From Pratylenchus scribneri (lineage: Eukaryota > Nematoda > Chromadorea > Rhabditida > Pratylenchidae): a DNA stretch of 64,000 bases. The notes below the pieces were generated by a model. That model saw nothing but the letters and a program-made list of their open reading frames with translations. It was not told the DNA's origin and did not search any database. Position 1 is the stretch's first letter; each line of letters starts with the position of its first letter. Below, in pieces: positions 34,229-46,140 of this stretch. The position numbers were made by a program, and so were the translations under genes. The stretch lies in contig JAQSEB010000024.1 in the NCBI GenBank assembly GCA_030063045.1, positions 186,001 through 250,000 of the forward strand, read 5' to 3'.

Positions 34229-37200
34229 ATGGTGGTGGCACCGCCTGCGGCTGAAACCATTTTTGAACGCTTCGAAATTGAATTTGACGCCGGCCCTGAA
34301 CCGGTAAAAAATATTTTAAAATCTAATATAAAAATATTTAATTAATTGTCTAATATAATTAATTAAATTAAATTAAGATATTAATAATTATAAATAATAG
34401 ATTTTAATAATTTTAAAAATAAAAAATTAAAATTTTTAAAATTGAAAAATTTATTTAAATAAAAATATCAACAAATTATTTAAATTAATAAATATTTAAT
34501 AATTAATTCAATGAAAAATATTTAAAATATCGGGAATTTTTAAAAATACCATTTTTGCATTAAATTTCCTGGAATTTATTTAAATTTATTTATACGAAAA
34601 TATTTCCAAAAATTCAAAATTAAATAAACAATTAAAAATTATAATAATTAAATATTTTTTCGTAGATTTTTCACGGTGGCGAATTAGTGACTGGCTCATT
34701 AAAAATTCAGCTCAAAAATGAGGCCACCATAAATTCAATTCGACTCCAGTTCAAGGGAAGAGCCGTGTTCCTGGGACCAAGTGGTGGCAAAAAAGCGCCG
34801 GAAGGGCCAAAAGAAAAGGTAAAATTGGGAGAAATTTTTCATAAAAATTAAAAAAAAAATTAAAATTTTAAAAAAAAATTAAAAAATTTTTAAAAAAATT
34901 TTAAAAATTTAATTAACTAAGCCCTAAGACATTTTCGACAAAAAAAAAATCCAAAAATGTTTTAAAATTAATTATTAAATAAATTCCTTCCACAGATTTA
35001 TTTCGATAAGGATTTTGTACTGTTGGAACGGCCACCAGGCCATCCGGAGCCAGGCCATTTCCCATGGAATGCCAATTTCCTCTATTCCCTCCCATTTGAA
35101 TGCCCGCTGCCTCGGGGCTGCGAAACCAGCTATGAAGGGCCTCATGGATTCATTCGATACAATGCCCGTGCCATTCTGGAGACGGATGAACCGAACAAAG
35201 TGAGTTGGAATGAAGGAATGAAGGAACGAAGGATTTAAGGATTTTTAATTACAAATGATAATATTCCTTTAGAAAATTTTAAATACATTTTGTAATTATT
35301 ATAGCCAAAAGTGAATAGAATAAGGGGTGGATTCTAGGTTTTATTAACAATTTTAAATTAAGATAATCCAAATCAAAAATTTAAATCTATTTTTGCAAGA
35401 ATTAATTAAGGCAATTTAAAAACCTCCGTGCTTTTTGTTCCGAAACCCCTTTCTCTTTTAACTAAATTCATTGCCATTATATTTCCATTTTAGGCATTTT
35501 TAAAAATTTATTCTAGGATATGCTATTTTAGTCGAAAGGCATTCTAATGAGATATAGCTAAAATTATATTCATTGTTTTTTGGTAAAGCTTAAATTCATT
35601 CCCCGGCTTAAGATGAGAAGAATTATTTAAAAAAGAAAAATTGATTTTTGCTAATTTATTATTAATTGAGTGAGCAAAGTTTAAATAATTGGATAAAAAA
35701 ATTTTCACCCAAATATGTATATTTAAAAAGGAAAAGCCTAAATTCAATCTCAGACTAAAGATAGGAAAATTAAAAAATATTTTTACTATCAATTTTGTTA
35801 ATAATTATAGCCAACGCTATTTTTAATGGAGGAGAAAAAAAATTTTTAAAAATTTTTCAATTATTAAGTTTAAGACAATAAAATTTACATATTTATTTTT
35901 TTGCAGGCAAAATACCTCGTCAAAAAGGCATTCTCGATTGTGTCACCGCCTGAATTGCATCAACTTGTGGCCCCACAATCCGCACCAATTGCCGAACAAA
36001 AAACAATTCGCTATGGAGGATGTTGTTGTCGAGGCAAAATGTCTGCCGAAATTCATCTGCCAAAATCGGCATATGCCCCCGGCGAGAACATTGTGGGCAC
36101 ATTCACGATGGACGCACGCAGTGCGAAAAATGCAATGGAACATGTGAGTTTTAGGGAACAAAAATATGGAAAATGAAAAAAGGGATTGAAAATTGGTGAA
36201 ATTACCATTTATGATCCGATTATTTGCTATTTTGGTTTTGGGTCATAGTAGAGTTGTCCAAAGTCAGTTTTAGAAAGGTATGGGTTTTAAATTCCGGTTT
36301 TCGTGTTTTGAAAAATGTTTGTTACCGGTTTCGGTTTTCTCCTATTTTCGGTTTTAAAGAGAAAAAATTCCAAATTTTAGTTTTAAATTTTATCAATTTT
36401 CTGAGACGAAACCCACTTTATGCTATTCTAATAAATAGCAAAAATGAACAAATTTTTCTAATATGGAGGCTAATAAATAGTAAATAGGTAGGTTATACTT
36501 AATGTCGGTTTCACTTTGAAAAATCGATCCAATTTAAAAATTAAAACCGAAATTTGTAATTTTCGCTCAAAAATCGGAAATAGAAGAAACCGAAAAATGA
36601 CAATTTTCAAAAACCCAAAACCTAAAATATTTTGAAACCGAATTTGGGCAACCATATAAAATTAAAAATATTTAATATTTGGCGAAATTTTATGTCAAAA
36701 AATGTCCTTTTTTATACTATACTGAAAATTTTCTGAGCCAACTTCTTTTCTCAAACCGATTATTTCTGTTCTGGGCAATAGTAAATCAGGCCACTAAAAA
36801 TAAAATAAAATTCAGCAGGAATGAATCTGTGTATTTATGCTTTATACAATTTTACAGATCGAAGTTCGTTTGGTGGACAAGCTGCAACGTATTTTGGATC
36901 GGCCGGATACACCCGCACCAGCAGTTGCTTCTGCGACCCCACAAATTGTCATCGAGAACACTGGCAATGATAATGCTGAGATCATGGAAAAGTGAGTTTT
37001 AATGAAATATTTGAAGAATAAAAAATTAAATTATAATAACATTAAATGCTAAAGAAAGGGAAAGTAGGAATGTTTTTAAAAATGAATGGATAATCTTAAG
37101 TTAAAATGAAATTTTCTTAATACTGTAAGAATGACACAAAATTAAGAAAATTGGGCATAAATTTGCGAATTCATATCAGCCCACTAATGTTAATTGTTAT

Positions 37201-40200
37201 CAATTAATCTTTTTTTTTCGAAAATTTAGCAAAAAAATTAGAATTTAAAATTATACCAAACATTTTACTCAATTTTGAAAGAATAAAGAAATAAATAAAT
37301 AATCGAATGGGAAATCTTAAGAAAATTTCCTTATATAGAATGGCATTAATATTAAAAAATGACTTTTTTTCCCAAAAAGAATTGGGAGGAAATAAATTTA
37401 TTTGGAATGAAAAACATTACTAACAAATTTTATTAACTTTAATATATTATTTGCAGCAGTAATGAATCAGCAGATGGAAAGAAAGCAAAAAAGAAGAAGC
37501 CAGAAAAGCCGCCTAAAAAACAGCCAAAATCACCTGAAAAGAAGCCACAGAAACAAAATGCGGAACAACAACAACCCCTTTGCCAACGAGTTGTTTGTGG
37601 CCGGAAATTGGCCAAAGAAGATTTGACAACGGAACGGGCGAAAGGTGCCCAAATTGTCACACAAGCAAATGTCCTTTTCATTCGAGTACCGGCAGTTACA
37701 CCGACCACACAAAGTGAACAATGAATGGCACAAAATTTAAATTAATTTAATTTTAATTATAAATATAGGGCATAAATTACATTATCATTTCTCAATTGAA
37801 GCTAATTTGTGTTAAAAAATTATTAGAAAAAATCATAAAGAAAATTGGAATTACCTTGGTCCATAAAACTTGGAAAAATGATACACTACTTTTTAAGCAA
37901 AATTATATAAAATAATTCATTTTGATCGATGATTATTATTTATTAAATTATATTAATAATTATTTTTTGTTAGCCTATCGTAAAAGTAGTAAACAATTAA
38001 AAATATATATTTTGGAATAAATTATGCCAAAAATTATACCAATATACCAATCGATGCACATCAATGAGCTTTAATAACTTTTATATATATATTATATAAA
38101 TTTTTAAAATGTTAATAAAAATTAATAAAAAAAATATAATGTTAATTTTTATTCCTTATTTGGTAAAGTTGATTTAATTATTTTTTTTTGTATATTATTA
38201 AAGATTCACAAAATTTTTAATTTATGATAAAATTTTTAATTTTTTTTAAATATTTTAAAAGAATTTTTGACATTTTCGAATTGATTGCTGTTTACAAATT
38301 TGATAACAAATTTCTTTTTCAGCAAAGAAATAAAATTTTAAAATTTTTATTTTGCAGTTGAAAAAGAGCCAAGATCGCAGCAACAATCCATGCTATTTGA
38401 TGAAGATTTGTTGGATGGAGCCGAAAATGGAGAAAATGGCCAATTCCATCGATTGCTGGAATCACCTTCGACTGCAACACTGAGGGCACGCAAAGAACCC
38501 TTTTTGAGAGTGGAATATGCCCTTCAGGTACACTCAAATTTTAATTTCGGCATTAATAAAAATTTCGGATTGAATTTTTTTATTTTTTACCAAAAATGAG
38601 AAATTTGGAAGAATTGGCCAAATTTTATGGCCAAGAAATTTTAATATTAAAAAAAAATCCAAAAAATGTCAATTTTTGGCATTAAATTTATCATTTTTTT
38701 ATTAAAAATTTTTTAAAGGTTTATTATAATAAATCTTTTTTTTAATTAAATTATTTTCATTTTTTAAACTTTTAAAATTATTAAAATTAAAGATTTCAAT
38801 TGGTACCCAAGTGCTATTGGAATTGCCCATCCAAGTCCACGCAATCCCAATTTATGCCAAAGGCATCGATTTTCGACCATTCGCTGCCGGCGCCCAACCA
38901 ATCAGTGAATCCGACGAAGCCGGCCTCATCCCCTTCAATGGACCATTTACATTCACGCCACAGTATCCAATGTAAATTATTACTGTAATTAATGATTATT
39001 AATTTATTTTGAAATTTAAAATTACAAATTATAATTAAGAATTATTTCTATTAAATTAATTCTGATTATATTAAAATTAAAAATTAAATATTTATTTTTT
39101 TATTTTAACCGGCCTTTTTCTTTTTTAAATTAATCCTAAATCGGTTTTCTATTATATTATTAGTTAGCTTTAATTTTTATAAAATTTATTATTAAACTGA
39201 TATATATTTTCTTTTACATTTAAAATTTTAATCTTTTTCATATGAAACAGTTTAATAAATTTCCATTAATTGAAAATAGATTTAAAGCAAATTTAGAATA
39301 TTTTAAACCGGTTTAAAATTTTAAATAAAATTAGCAAATACATTGAAGCGAATTTTAATTACATTAATAAAATATTTTATGAACAAAATTTTAATTAAAA
39401 TATTTAGGCTTAAATTTACAATTAATAATAAGAAAATACATTTAAAATTTTAATTAAATTATTTAAATATTTTTTAAACCGATTTAAATTTCAAATTAAA
39501 ATTTATAAGAAAAAATCAAAAAGAAAATAAATAAATAGAAGATAAATTAAATAATTAAATTCAGGTACCTCGAATCACCGCAACCAATCGTCACCGTAGA
39601 AGAGGATGGAATTACCGTTCCACAGCAGCAAAGCACCCAAGTCGATCAAATCATCACTCTTTCCCCAGCGGATGGCCAAATGGCCAATGGAGTCCATGAA
39701 GGTGGCCATATGAAAGTGACAACCACAACGTTGACCCATGTTCAACATGAAAAACTGCTTCCGGATGGGACGAAAGTGCATAAAAAAGAGGAAATTTTCG
39801 TAGAGACACAGGTATGAATTTGGTTTTTTATTTTTTTTTTTAAATTAAGCTAATCTCTTTCTTTAGAAAATTTTTTAAAAAATGTTTGACTAAACTCCAG
39901 ACTTGAATTAGCCAAAATGTTATGGTCAAAATGTCTGGGCTAAAAACTAAAAATTGCACGATTTTGTGTTCTTTTAAGTAATTTTAATTAATTAAAAACA
40001 CTATTTCCTTTTTAATATAAAATGAATAATTAAAAGATAATTGGCCAAAATGTTATAGCTTAAAATAAAAATTTCCTCCATTTTTTCGTATTTCGGCACA
40101 TTGGAATACATTTTGCCAATTTCTAACAAATCTTTCTCTAATCAATTTAACCTAATCAGAACTATTAATTGCTGTTTAAATTTATTAAAATCAAAAATAT

Positions 40201-41541
40201 TATTCACTTGAAAAATAGATTTTCCTTAACTTCTTTTACCAATTTTTATTTACATTTTGTAGGGACCCGGCAATGGCCCATCCGCAGCTGAAGTTCAACA
40301 AATGCATGATACAGCAGTTGAGGAAGAATTGCAAAAGAGTACGGCGGAATTAACCGAACGACCATTCGACATTGAGGAACCAAAACCACAACAAAATAAT
40401 GTCATTTTGGCCGAAGATGGACCATCGCAATCTGCGCCCAATGATCAACAACAATTTGTGCCCGAAGAGCCGGCACATTCCCACTTTGAGCAGAACGAAC
40501 ATTTGCCCAATGGGCATACTGTGCATACCGTAGTTGATGAATGGAAGCAAGCGAATGGAGGCGATGGCGAAATTCGACGAATTGTTGAGGAGGAACGATA
40601 TGAAGTGCAAAATGATGTGAGAAATTTTTATTAATTTTAATTAACATTTTTGAAAAATTTTTGACTTTATTTATCTTCCTGGAAGACAAATTAATTGATG
40701 AATTAATAATAATGAGTAAAAATGTCAAATATAAATTTTTATTAATATATTTTTTTTTTACAATCTATTAAAATTTTTCTTTAATAATAAAAAAGATATT
40801 TTTAACCACGAAAACACATTTATCATAAACATATTTATCATAATTAAACGAAACACATTTTTTAATGAATAAAAACACATTTTTTAATTAAACAAAAACA
40901 CATTTTTTAATTAATTGAAAACACATTTTAATTAATCGAAAACACATTTTAATTAATCGAAAACACATTTTAATTAATCGAAAACACATTTTAATTTATC
41001 GAAAACACATTTTAATTAATCGAAAACACATTTTAATTAATCGAAAACACATTTTAATTAATCGAAAACACATTTTAATTTATCGAAAACACATTTTAAA
41101 TCATTGAAAATATATTTTAAATTTGAATTTTTAGAAAACACATTTTAATTAGTCGAAATCAGAAAACACATTTTTCAAAAATAAAGAAAAATTTTTAAAT
41201 TTAAAGTGTCTTAAAAATAGATTCTTAAAAAATTTGAGGTAAAACATGTCCAAAATTCTCTTATTTTTTATTTCGTCGCTAATATTTTGAGATTTAAAAT
41301 AATTATAAATTTTCCCCTCTAGGATGGCTCAAAGGTTTCCGTACAAAAGACAACAGAGAAAATCAGTTCTGTTGAAACTCGGATGGAGGAATTAACCAAC
41401 GGCGAGGATCAAACGGCACAAAATGGCGAACAACAAATTGCGCCATCCACCCAAATTGATGGACAATCGGCACCCCAGGCACAACAACCATCTAATAATC
41501 AGCAACAGGACCTCCAAATGGATGTTTCAATGAGTGGATGA
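34229..41541 (+). CDS. Arrestin domain-containing protein, 742 aa
   Basis: Eleven exons: 34229-34303, 34666-34818, 34996-35199, 35907-36143, 36858-36991, 37457-37713, 38358-38527, 38793-38971, 39565-39811, 40263-40616 and 41323-41541, all in phase. Residues about 12-180 form an arrestin N-domain (FEIEFDAGPEP, VTGSLKIQL, IRLQFKGRAVF, PLPRGCETSYEGP). Residues about 190-420 form the C-domain (APGENIVGTF, CQRVVCGRKLA, FLRVEYALQ, LLELPIQVHAIP). Alpha-arrestins of this kind act as adaptors for trafficking and ubiquitination of membrane proteins. Two unusual features appear. A Lys/Pro/Gln-rich insert and a second acidic insert interrupt the C-domain between conserved strands. A Gln/Glu-rich tail of more than 250 residues follows it, and no clear PPxY motif was seen. 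The donor at 37713 (CACAAA|GTGAAC) is weak. If skipped, translation ends at 37724, giving a C-domain-truncated form. Confidence 0.9.
36245..36655. mobile_element. ~410-bp foldback MITE in arrestin intron 4
   Basis: Left GTTGTCCAAAGTCAGTTTTA, GTTTTAAATTCCGG, TTTCGGTTTTCTCCTATTTTC is mirrored on the right by GAAATAGAAGAAACCGAAAA ... AACCGAATTTGGGCAACC. The interior is AT-rich and non-coding. Confidence 0.75.
40800..41165. repeat. 21-bp tandem array in last arrestin intron
   Basis: About 14 copies of CGAAAACACATTTTAATTAAT with decayed edges. The array fills most of the last intron. The + (sense) strand carries CGAAAACACA, the same core as in the array at the right end of the window. Confidence 0.92.
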
Positions 41542-41720
41542 ATGAATGAATGAAGAAATAATGAAAAGAATTTTGGAAGGAAAATTTAATCAATGAATTA
41601 TGTGTTTTTTCCATACAAATACAAATTTGGATTGAATTTTTTTATCCACAATTGAATTTACAAATTATTAAAATTTGAATTTTACAATAATATTAAAAAT
41701 GGAAAAAATGAATGCATAAT
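41513..41720. repeat. Arrestin 3' end, copy A of a direct duplication
   Basis: The last codons and 3' flank of the arrestin gene (ATGAATGAATGAATGAAG ... TTTTTTCCATACAAATACAAATTTGGA) recur in the same orientation at about 44965-45165 with roughly four-fifths identity by eye. The two copies bracket the minus-strand protease gene. Confidence 0.8.
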
Positions 41721-41831
41721 TTTTATAAATGGACAAAGGAAAAGTCGCATATAAATTAAAAGAAAGTATTAATTGGCGCATAGATATTGATGGGATCCAG
41801 GAAATAAAAATTTTATTATTTATATAATATA

Positions 41832-41905
41832 TGGCTGCGCGGCTATTTTTGGCTAATTTTTCGCTCGCGGCTATTTTTGGCTTAAATTTTTTGTTTGCGA
41901 CACGA
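41832..41905. repeat. Fragment of the hAT-MITE internal repeat
   Basis: GGCTGCGCGGCTATTTTTGG and GGCTAATTTTTCGC are the reverse complement of the CGCAGCG...TTAGCTAAAAATGGCC units inside the 13083-13784 MITE. A short relic; no ends are visible. Confidence 0.55.
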
Positions 41906-42104
41906 AAAATTTTAAAAATTTCTTTTTAAAAACCTTTGATCTTTGTTCTGGATGATCTCCGGTTGTTCATTTATGATAAAAAAACATAATTAAAAATTTT
42001 AATCAATTTATATTAGCTCAAAACGAAAATCTTTTTTTTTGACACCAAAATCTTTTTTTTTTCATGGTCAATGTACTTTTTTTTTTGAAAAAAATCTGGC
42101 AACC

Positions 42105-42225
42105 CTATTCTTACCCCATCCTAACCCTAACCTAGCCCTGACTAACCCTAACCAAAAATATGACAAACCATATGGGGACCAAGTACTTTTCAAAGGTGTG
42201 ACACACAAACGGTATAAGTACCATA
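42105..42225. repeat. Half copy of the telomere-like MITE
   Basis: Matches the right half of the 26150-26362 element: TTCTTACCCCATCCTAACCC, AATATGACAAACCA, GGGGACCAAGTACTTT, ending near ACGGTATAAGTACC. The left half is missing. Confidence 0.75.
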
Positions 42226-42391
42226 AAAATATAAAATATTACCGCTATAATTTATTAAAAATTGCTTCTAGTTAATTTTTAAACAAATTTCTTCATCCCA
42301 AAACCTCTAAAACTATAAAACAAAAAAACGTAAAAATTTTTTAAAACCGTTTTAATAAAATAAAAAATATGGTTATATATAATTTTTTAAC

Positions 42392-44858
42392 CTTTTGCAT
42401 TCTTCACTGGGCAATTCATGAGCGTAACCATCGTGAAGAAAATTTGTGTAATTGCCGGGAATTCGTACCACACTGCCCCATCCAGCCACAACCGCTTTGT
42501 TGCTGCTATTCTTGCTGCTGCTGCCAGCGAGACAAATTGGTTTAATTCTATCAGTGAAAATCAAAGGAGGCCCATCCAACTATAAAATAATTAGCGCCAA
42601 AAATTACGGATGAATAAATTTTTGAATTTGACAAAGAGCCCAACAAATTAAGACATATTATTTCGTTTCGAATTGTCTTATATGGTCAAAAAAATAATTT
42701 AATTAATTGCACTTTTAATTTATTTTTATTGGTTTAAAACATAGATGGAAATATTTTAAAAATTTATTTCAATTTTTAATTAATCCACCTCTATTAATGC
42801 AATGTCGTGATATGTGAGCCCAACTCCTTGACTTGGCTTATATTCCGGATGGGGATAAACACGCTTAGACTGTCTCCAAACTTGTCCATCCATTTTTTTG
42901 GTCATTCTAATTGAACTTTTATTTTGACAATTGATGACACCGGCCAACAATGAATATCGAGATGTTTCAAGAGGAGACTGAATTTAAGAAAAAATTTTTA
43001 AAATATTTAATAATAATTTATGCAACGAAATTTTATCGAACCCGAATTTTGTACAATAAATTAATTTTTAAGTTAAAATTTGTTTTTCTCTCAAATTTGG
43101 TACAATTTAATAGCCCCGATTGAATTTAAAAAAAAGTAGCAAATTTGATTACCATAAATTATGTTTTTGGATATTCAAACATTTTTAAATTTTTATATTA
43201 AAAATTATACAGAAAAAGCTTAATCCAAATATATGAAATTTAGAAAAAGCTTCTGATATTAGCCTGTTTGAAAAATTTATGAAGCCTATCATTGAAATAT
43301 ATTTTAAATGAATTTTTTAAATGGAAAAACTTGCCCATGGTCCTGTTTTATTAAATTTGGGATTCTCATCATAAATGTCTACGATACAATGGCCGGCAGT
43401 AAGTACAAATCTAATAAGTGGGTGAGATGAATTAATTCTAATAACATAATTTTCATACTAATTGTATGAAAATAAAAAAATTTTGACACTTTCGTCATTA
43501 AAACATATTTAAATTTTAAATGAGAAATATTTAAAAAAATGTAGAAAAAAAACATTGAAAAAGTCGAAGAGTATTGAAAAAGTCGAATAGTTTCTAACGG
43601 TTTAGCGGTTTGTCCAAAATTCACAAACCATATATCATTGAATAGAGCTCTTCAAGACGCATCAAATGGTATATAATTTGTCATGGTTTAATTGGTTTTG
43701 AACCAAAACCCATAAGATGGTTTAAGTGGTTTAAAACTTTCAATTTTGATCAAACTACAACAAAATATATACCAATCGACGCGTCTTAACGAGATCTATC
43801 GATTGGGTATATTGTTTGGGGGTCTGGGACAAACCGTTATAAACTTTTCGACATTTTCTATGTTTTTTTTTTCTACAAATTAAATATACCATCCAATATT
43901 AAATTGACAATTTTTTTCTTGAGAGTTGAATAATAAAAATTATTGTAAAAATAAATATTTATGTCTAATAAAAAATATTTTTAAAATTTTACATAGCTCA
44001 ATTTTATATTAATTTATTAACCTCTCTGAAATAATTGTTGTGGAACAATAACGCAAAAATGTACCATATAATTCGAAAAATTGGACAGCCATCCAGGGAA
44101 GTGATTCCGGACTAGGCACAATGTGGCCATCAATTATCTAAGAATGGAGAATTTCAATTTTTGTCATTATTATCGAACTTAATTTTTTAAAGGGAAATAT
44201 TTAATTTCGAAAAATTTATTGAAAATATCGAATAGATTATTGAAAATGTCGAAAAGATTAGAACGGTTTAGTGGTTTGTCCAAAATTCACAAACCATATA
44301 TCCTTCGATAGATCTCGTCAAGACGCGTCGATTGGTATATAATTTGTCATGGTTTAATTGATTTTAACCATAAATCAAAAAGATGGTTTAAGTGGTTTAA
44401 TACCTTTAATTTTTGATCAAACCATGATAAATTATATACCAATCGATGCGTTTTGAAGAGATCTATCGATTGGGTATATGGTTTTGGGGTCTCGCGTCTA
44501 AGACAAATCACAATAAACCGTCATAATCTTTTCGACGTTTTCAATGTTTTTTCGACAATTTTAAAATTTTTCTTCTACAAATTAAATACCATCCATTTTT
44601 TAATTAAAATTAAACATTTTCATTCATCGGAGGTTCGTAAGATGATTGACCACATGCAAGTTGTCCAACTTTGTTGTTTTCGGCCGATTTCACCCGTTTT
44701 GCTTCAGCATTTCCCGTATATTTATAATCCACCATTGTTTCCATCTTCTCATTTGATTCGGCCATTAAAACAATTTTCGGCTTTTCCTCACAAGCATATA
44801 GCTGCAATTTGAAGGCCAAACAATGTAAAATGCAAAATAATATTATTGGAAAAGCCAT
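42392..44858 (-). CDS. S1-family serine protease paralog, lacks Ser exon
   Basis: Five minus-strand exons in phase: 44858-44616, 44137-44022, 43410-43335, 42977-42789 and 42579-42392. Exon 1 encodes a signal peptide and a propeptide ending CGQSSYEPPMNEN. Exon 2 opens with the activation-type N-terminus IIDGHIVPSPESLPWMA. Exon 3 carries the catalytic His in LTAGHC. Exon 4 carries the catalytic Asp in HDIALIE. Exon 5 has PICLAG and VVAGWG. Chymotrypsin-like zymogens keep a propeptide Cys that tethers to the catalytic domain, consistent with ACGQ here. No exon with the GDSGG serine motif is found before the arrestin gene 850 bp away, so it is truncated or inactive. Intron 3 has a GC donor (TGG|GCAAGT) where the paralog has GT. 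Two foldback repeats lie in introns 1 and 2. It is paralogous to 54422-60538. Confidence 0.85.
43555..43870. repeat. Foldback repeat family, copy 4
   Basis: Palindromic element with ACCATATATCATTGAATAGAG on the left and ATATACCAATCGACGCGTCT on the right, bordered by TCGAAAAGTTT/AAAAGTCGAA motifs. It lies in intron 2 of the minus protease gene. Confidence 0.8.
44215..44580. repeat. Foldback repeat family, copy 5
   Basis: Same structure as copy 4: GATAGATCTCGTCAAGACGC followed by GTCGATTGGTATATAATTTG, and the mirror AAATTATATACCAATCGATG. Edges carry AAAATGTCGAAAAG / CTTTTCGACGTTTTC. It lies in intron 1 of the minus protease gene. Confidence 0.8.
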
Positions 44859-44964
44859 TTTGCCTGAAAATTTTTAAAATTTAAATTATTTGATTGTTTG
44901 GCTATAGTCATTTTTAGAATATTAAAAGTTAATAATTCATTCATTGATCTGCTGGAATATCTTC

Positions 44965-45165
44965 AAATGAATTTTTATGAATGGATGAATGAATGAATAA
45001 AAGGAATTTTGAAAGAAAATTTTGGATGGTAAAATTTAATAAGTTTTTTCCATAAATATACAAATTTGGAATGAATTTATTTTATCCAGCAAAAGAATTA
45101 ACAATTTATTCAAATTTTAAATTTTTACATAATATTAAAAAAAGTAAATTTTGTGAAATTTGTCG
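44965..45165. repeat. Arrestin 3' end, copy B of a direct duplication
   Basis: Diverged copy of the end of the arrestin gene and its 3' flank (CTTCAAATGAATTTTTATGA, ATGGATGAATGAATGAATAA, TTTTTTCCATAAATATACAAAT, TTTATTTTATCCA), in + orientation, upstream of the minus protease gene's start. Confidence 0.8.
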
Positions 45166-45689
45166 CATGAAGAAAATTCATTAATTTTACGCGAATTAAA
45201 TTGCATCACCCATATTTTTTACATGAAAAATTTTTATTTTACTTTGATTAATTTAAAAAAAAAATTTTAAAGATCGTTAATACACTTCGCTTTTATTTGA
45301 TCATGGCAAATAATGATGTCAAAAATTTTTTCAATTGTAAGTATATTAATAAATTTTTAATTTTAAAAAATAAAAAAAAATATTTAAAAATTTTGTAATT
45401 AATTTATGTAATTTAAATTAATAAAAAATAAATTTTTAAAATAAAATAATAATTCAAAAATAGTTGGAAAAATCATAAATTTCATACCAATAATAAAAAT
45501 AATATTTTATAAGCTCGATTAATTGGTTATTAAAATTTAAATAATTCGAAACGACAAAATTTTTACTTGAGTTTGTCCATTTGATATCGCAAAAAGTTTA
45601 AAAAAGATAATTTGTATTTTGGCGAGATATTTTTAAACAATAAAAATAATATAAATAGAATATCGTCATTAGTGTGGATTAAGAACCAT

Positions 45690-46140
45690 GGTTAGGAAAA
45701 TTAAAAAATTTGTGGATTTCCACCAAATGAAGATTTCTGCCGATTCTTCCATTATTTTAAGGAATTTTGTAGTGAATCCACAAAAATTTACAAAATGGAA
45801 GAAATATGAGTTATTCTATGAATGCCAAAAGCATTCTATTTCAACTTTCTTTTTCCCCTCGCTGTTGCCTCTGAAGACCACAAAGCTGTCATATTTTAAT
45901 GGCCGCTATCTAATTGATGTCCTCGTTGGCTGATTCTTGTCCAGTTTGTATTTGTAATCGGCCGTTATCCAATTTGTATTCAATCAGAGGGGGACAGCAG
46001 CAAGGGGGCAAAAAAGAAAGAAGAAATAAAATGCTTTTGGCATTCATTCAAAAAATAAGACTGAATAATTCTCAAAAATTCGTCCTTTTTGTGGATATTC
46101 CACAAAATTATCCATTATTTTTCTTTTTTCAAATGATAAA
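45690..46140. repeat. ~450-bp foldback element
   Basis: Left AAATTTGTGGATTTCCACCA, AATGCCAAAAGCATT, CTTTTTCCCCTCGCTGTTGCC is mirrored on the right by GGGGGACAGCAGCAAGGGGG, AAATGCTTTTGGCATT and TTTTTGTGGATATTCCAC. Open frames on it (from 45688 and 45914) are by-products of the palindrome. It lies just 5' of the NMNAT-like pseudogene. Confidence 0.75.
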
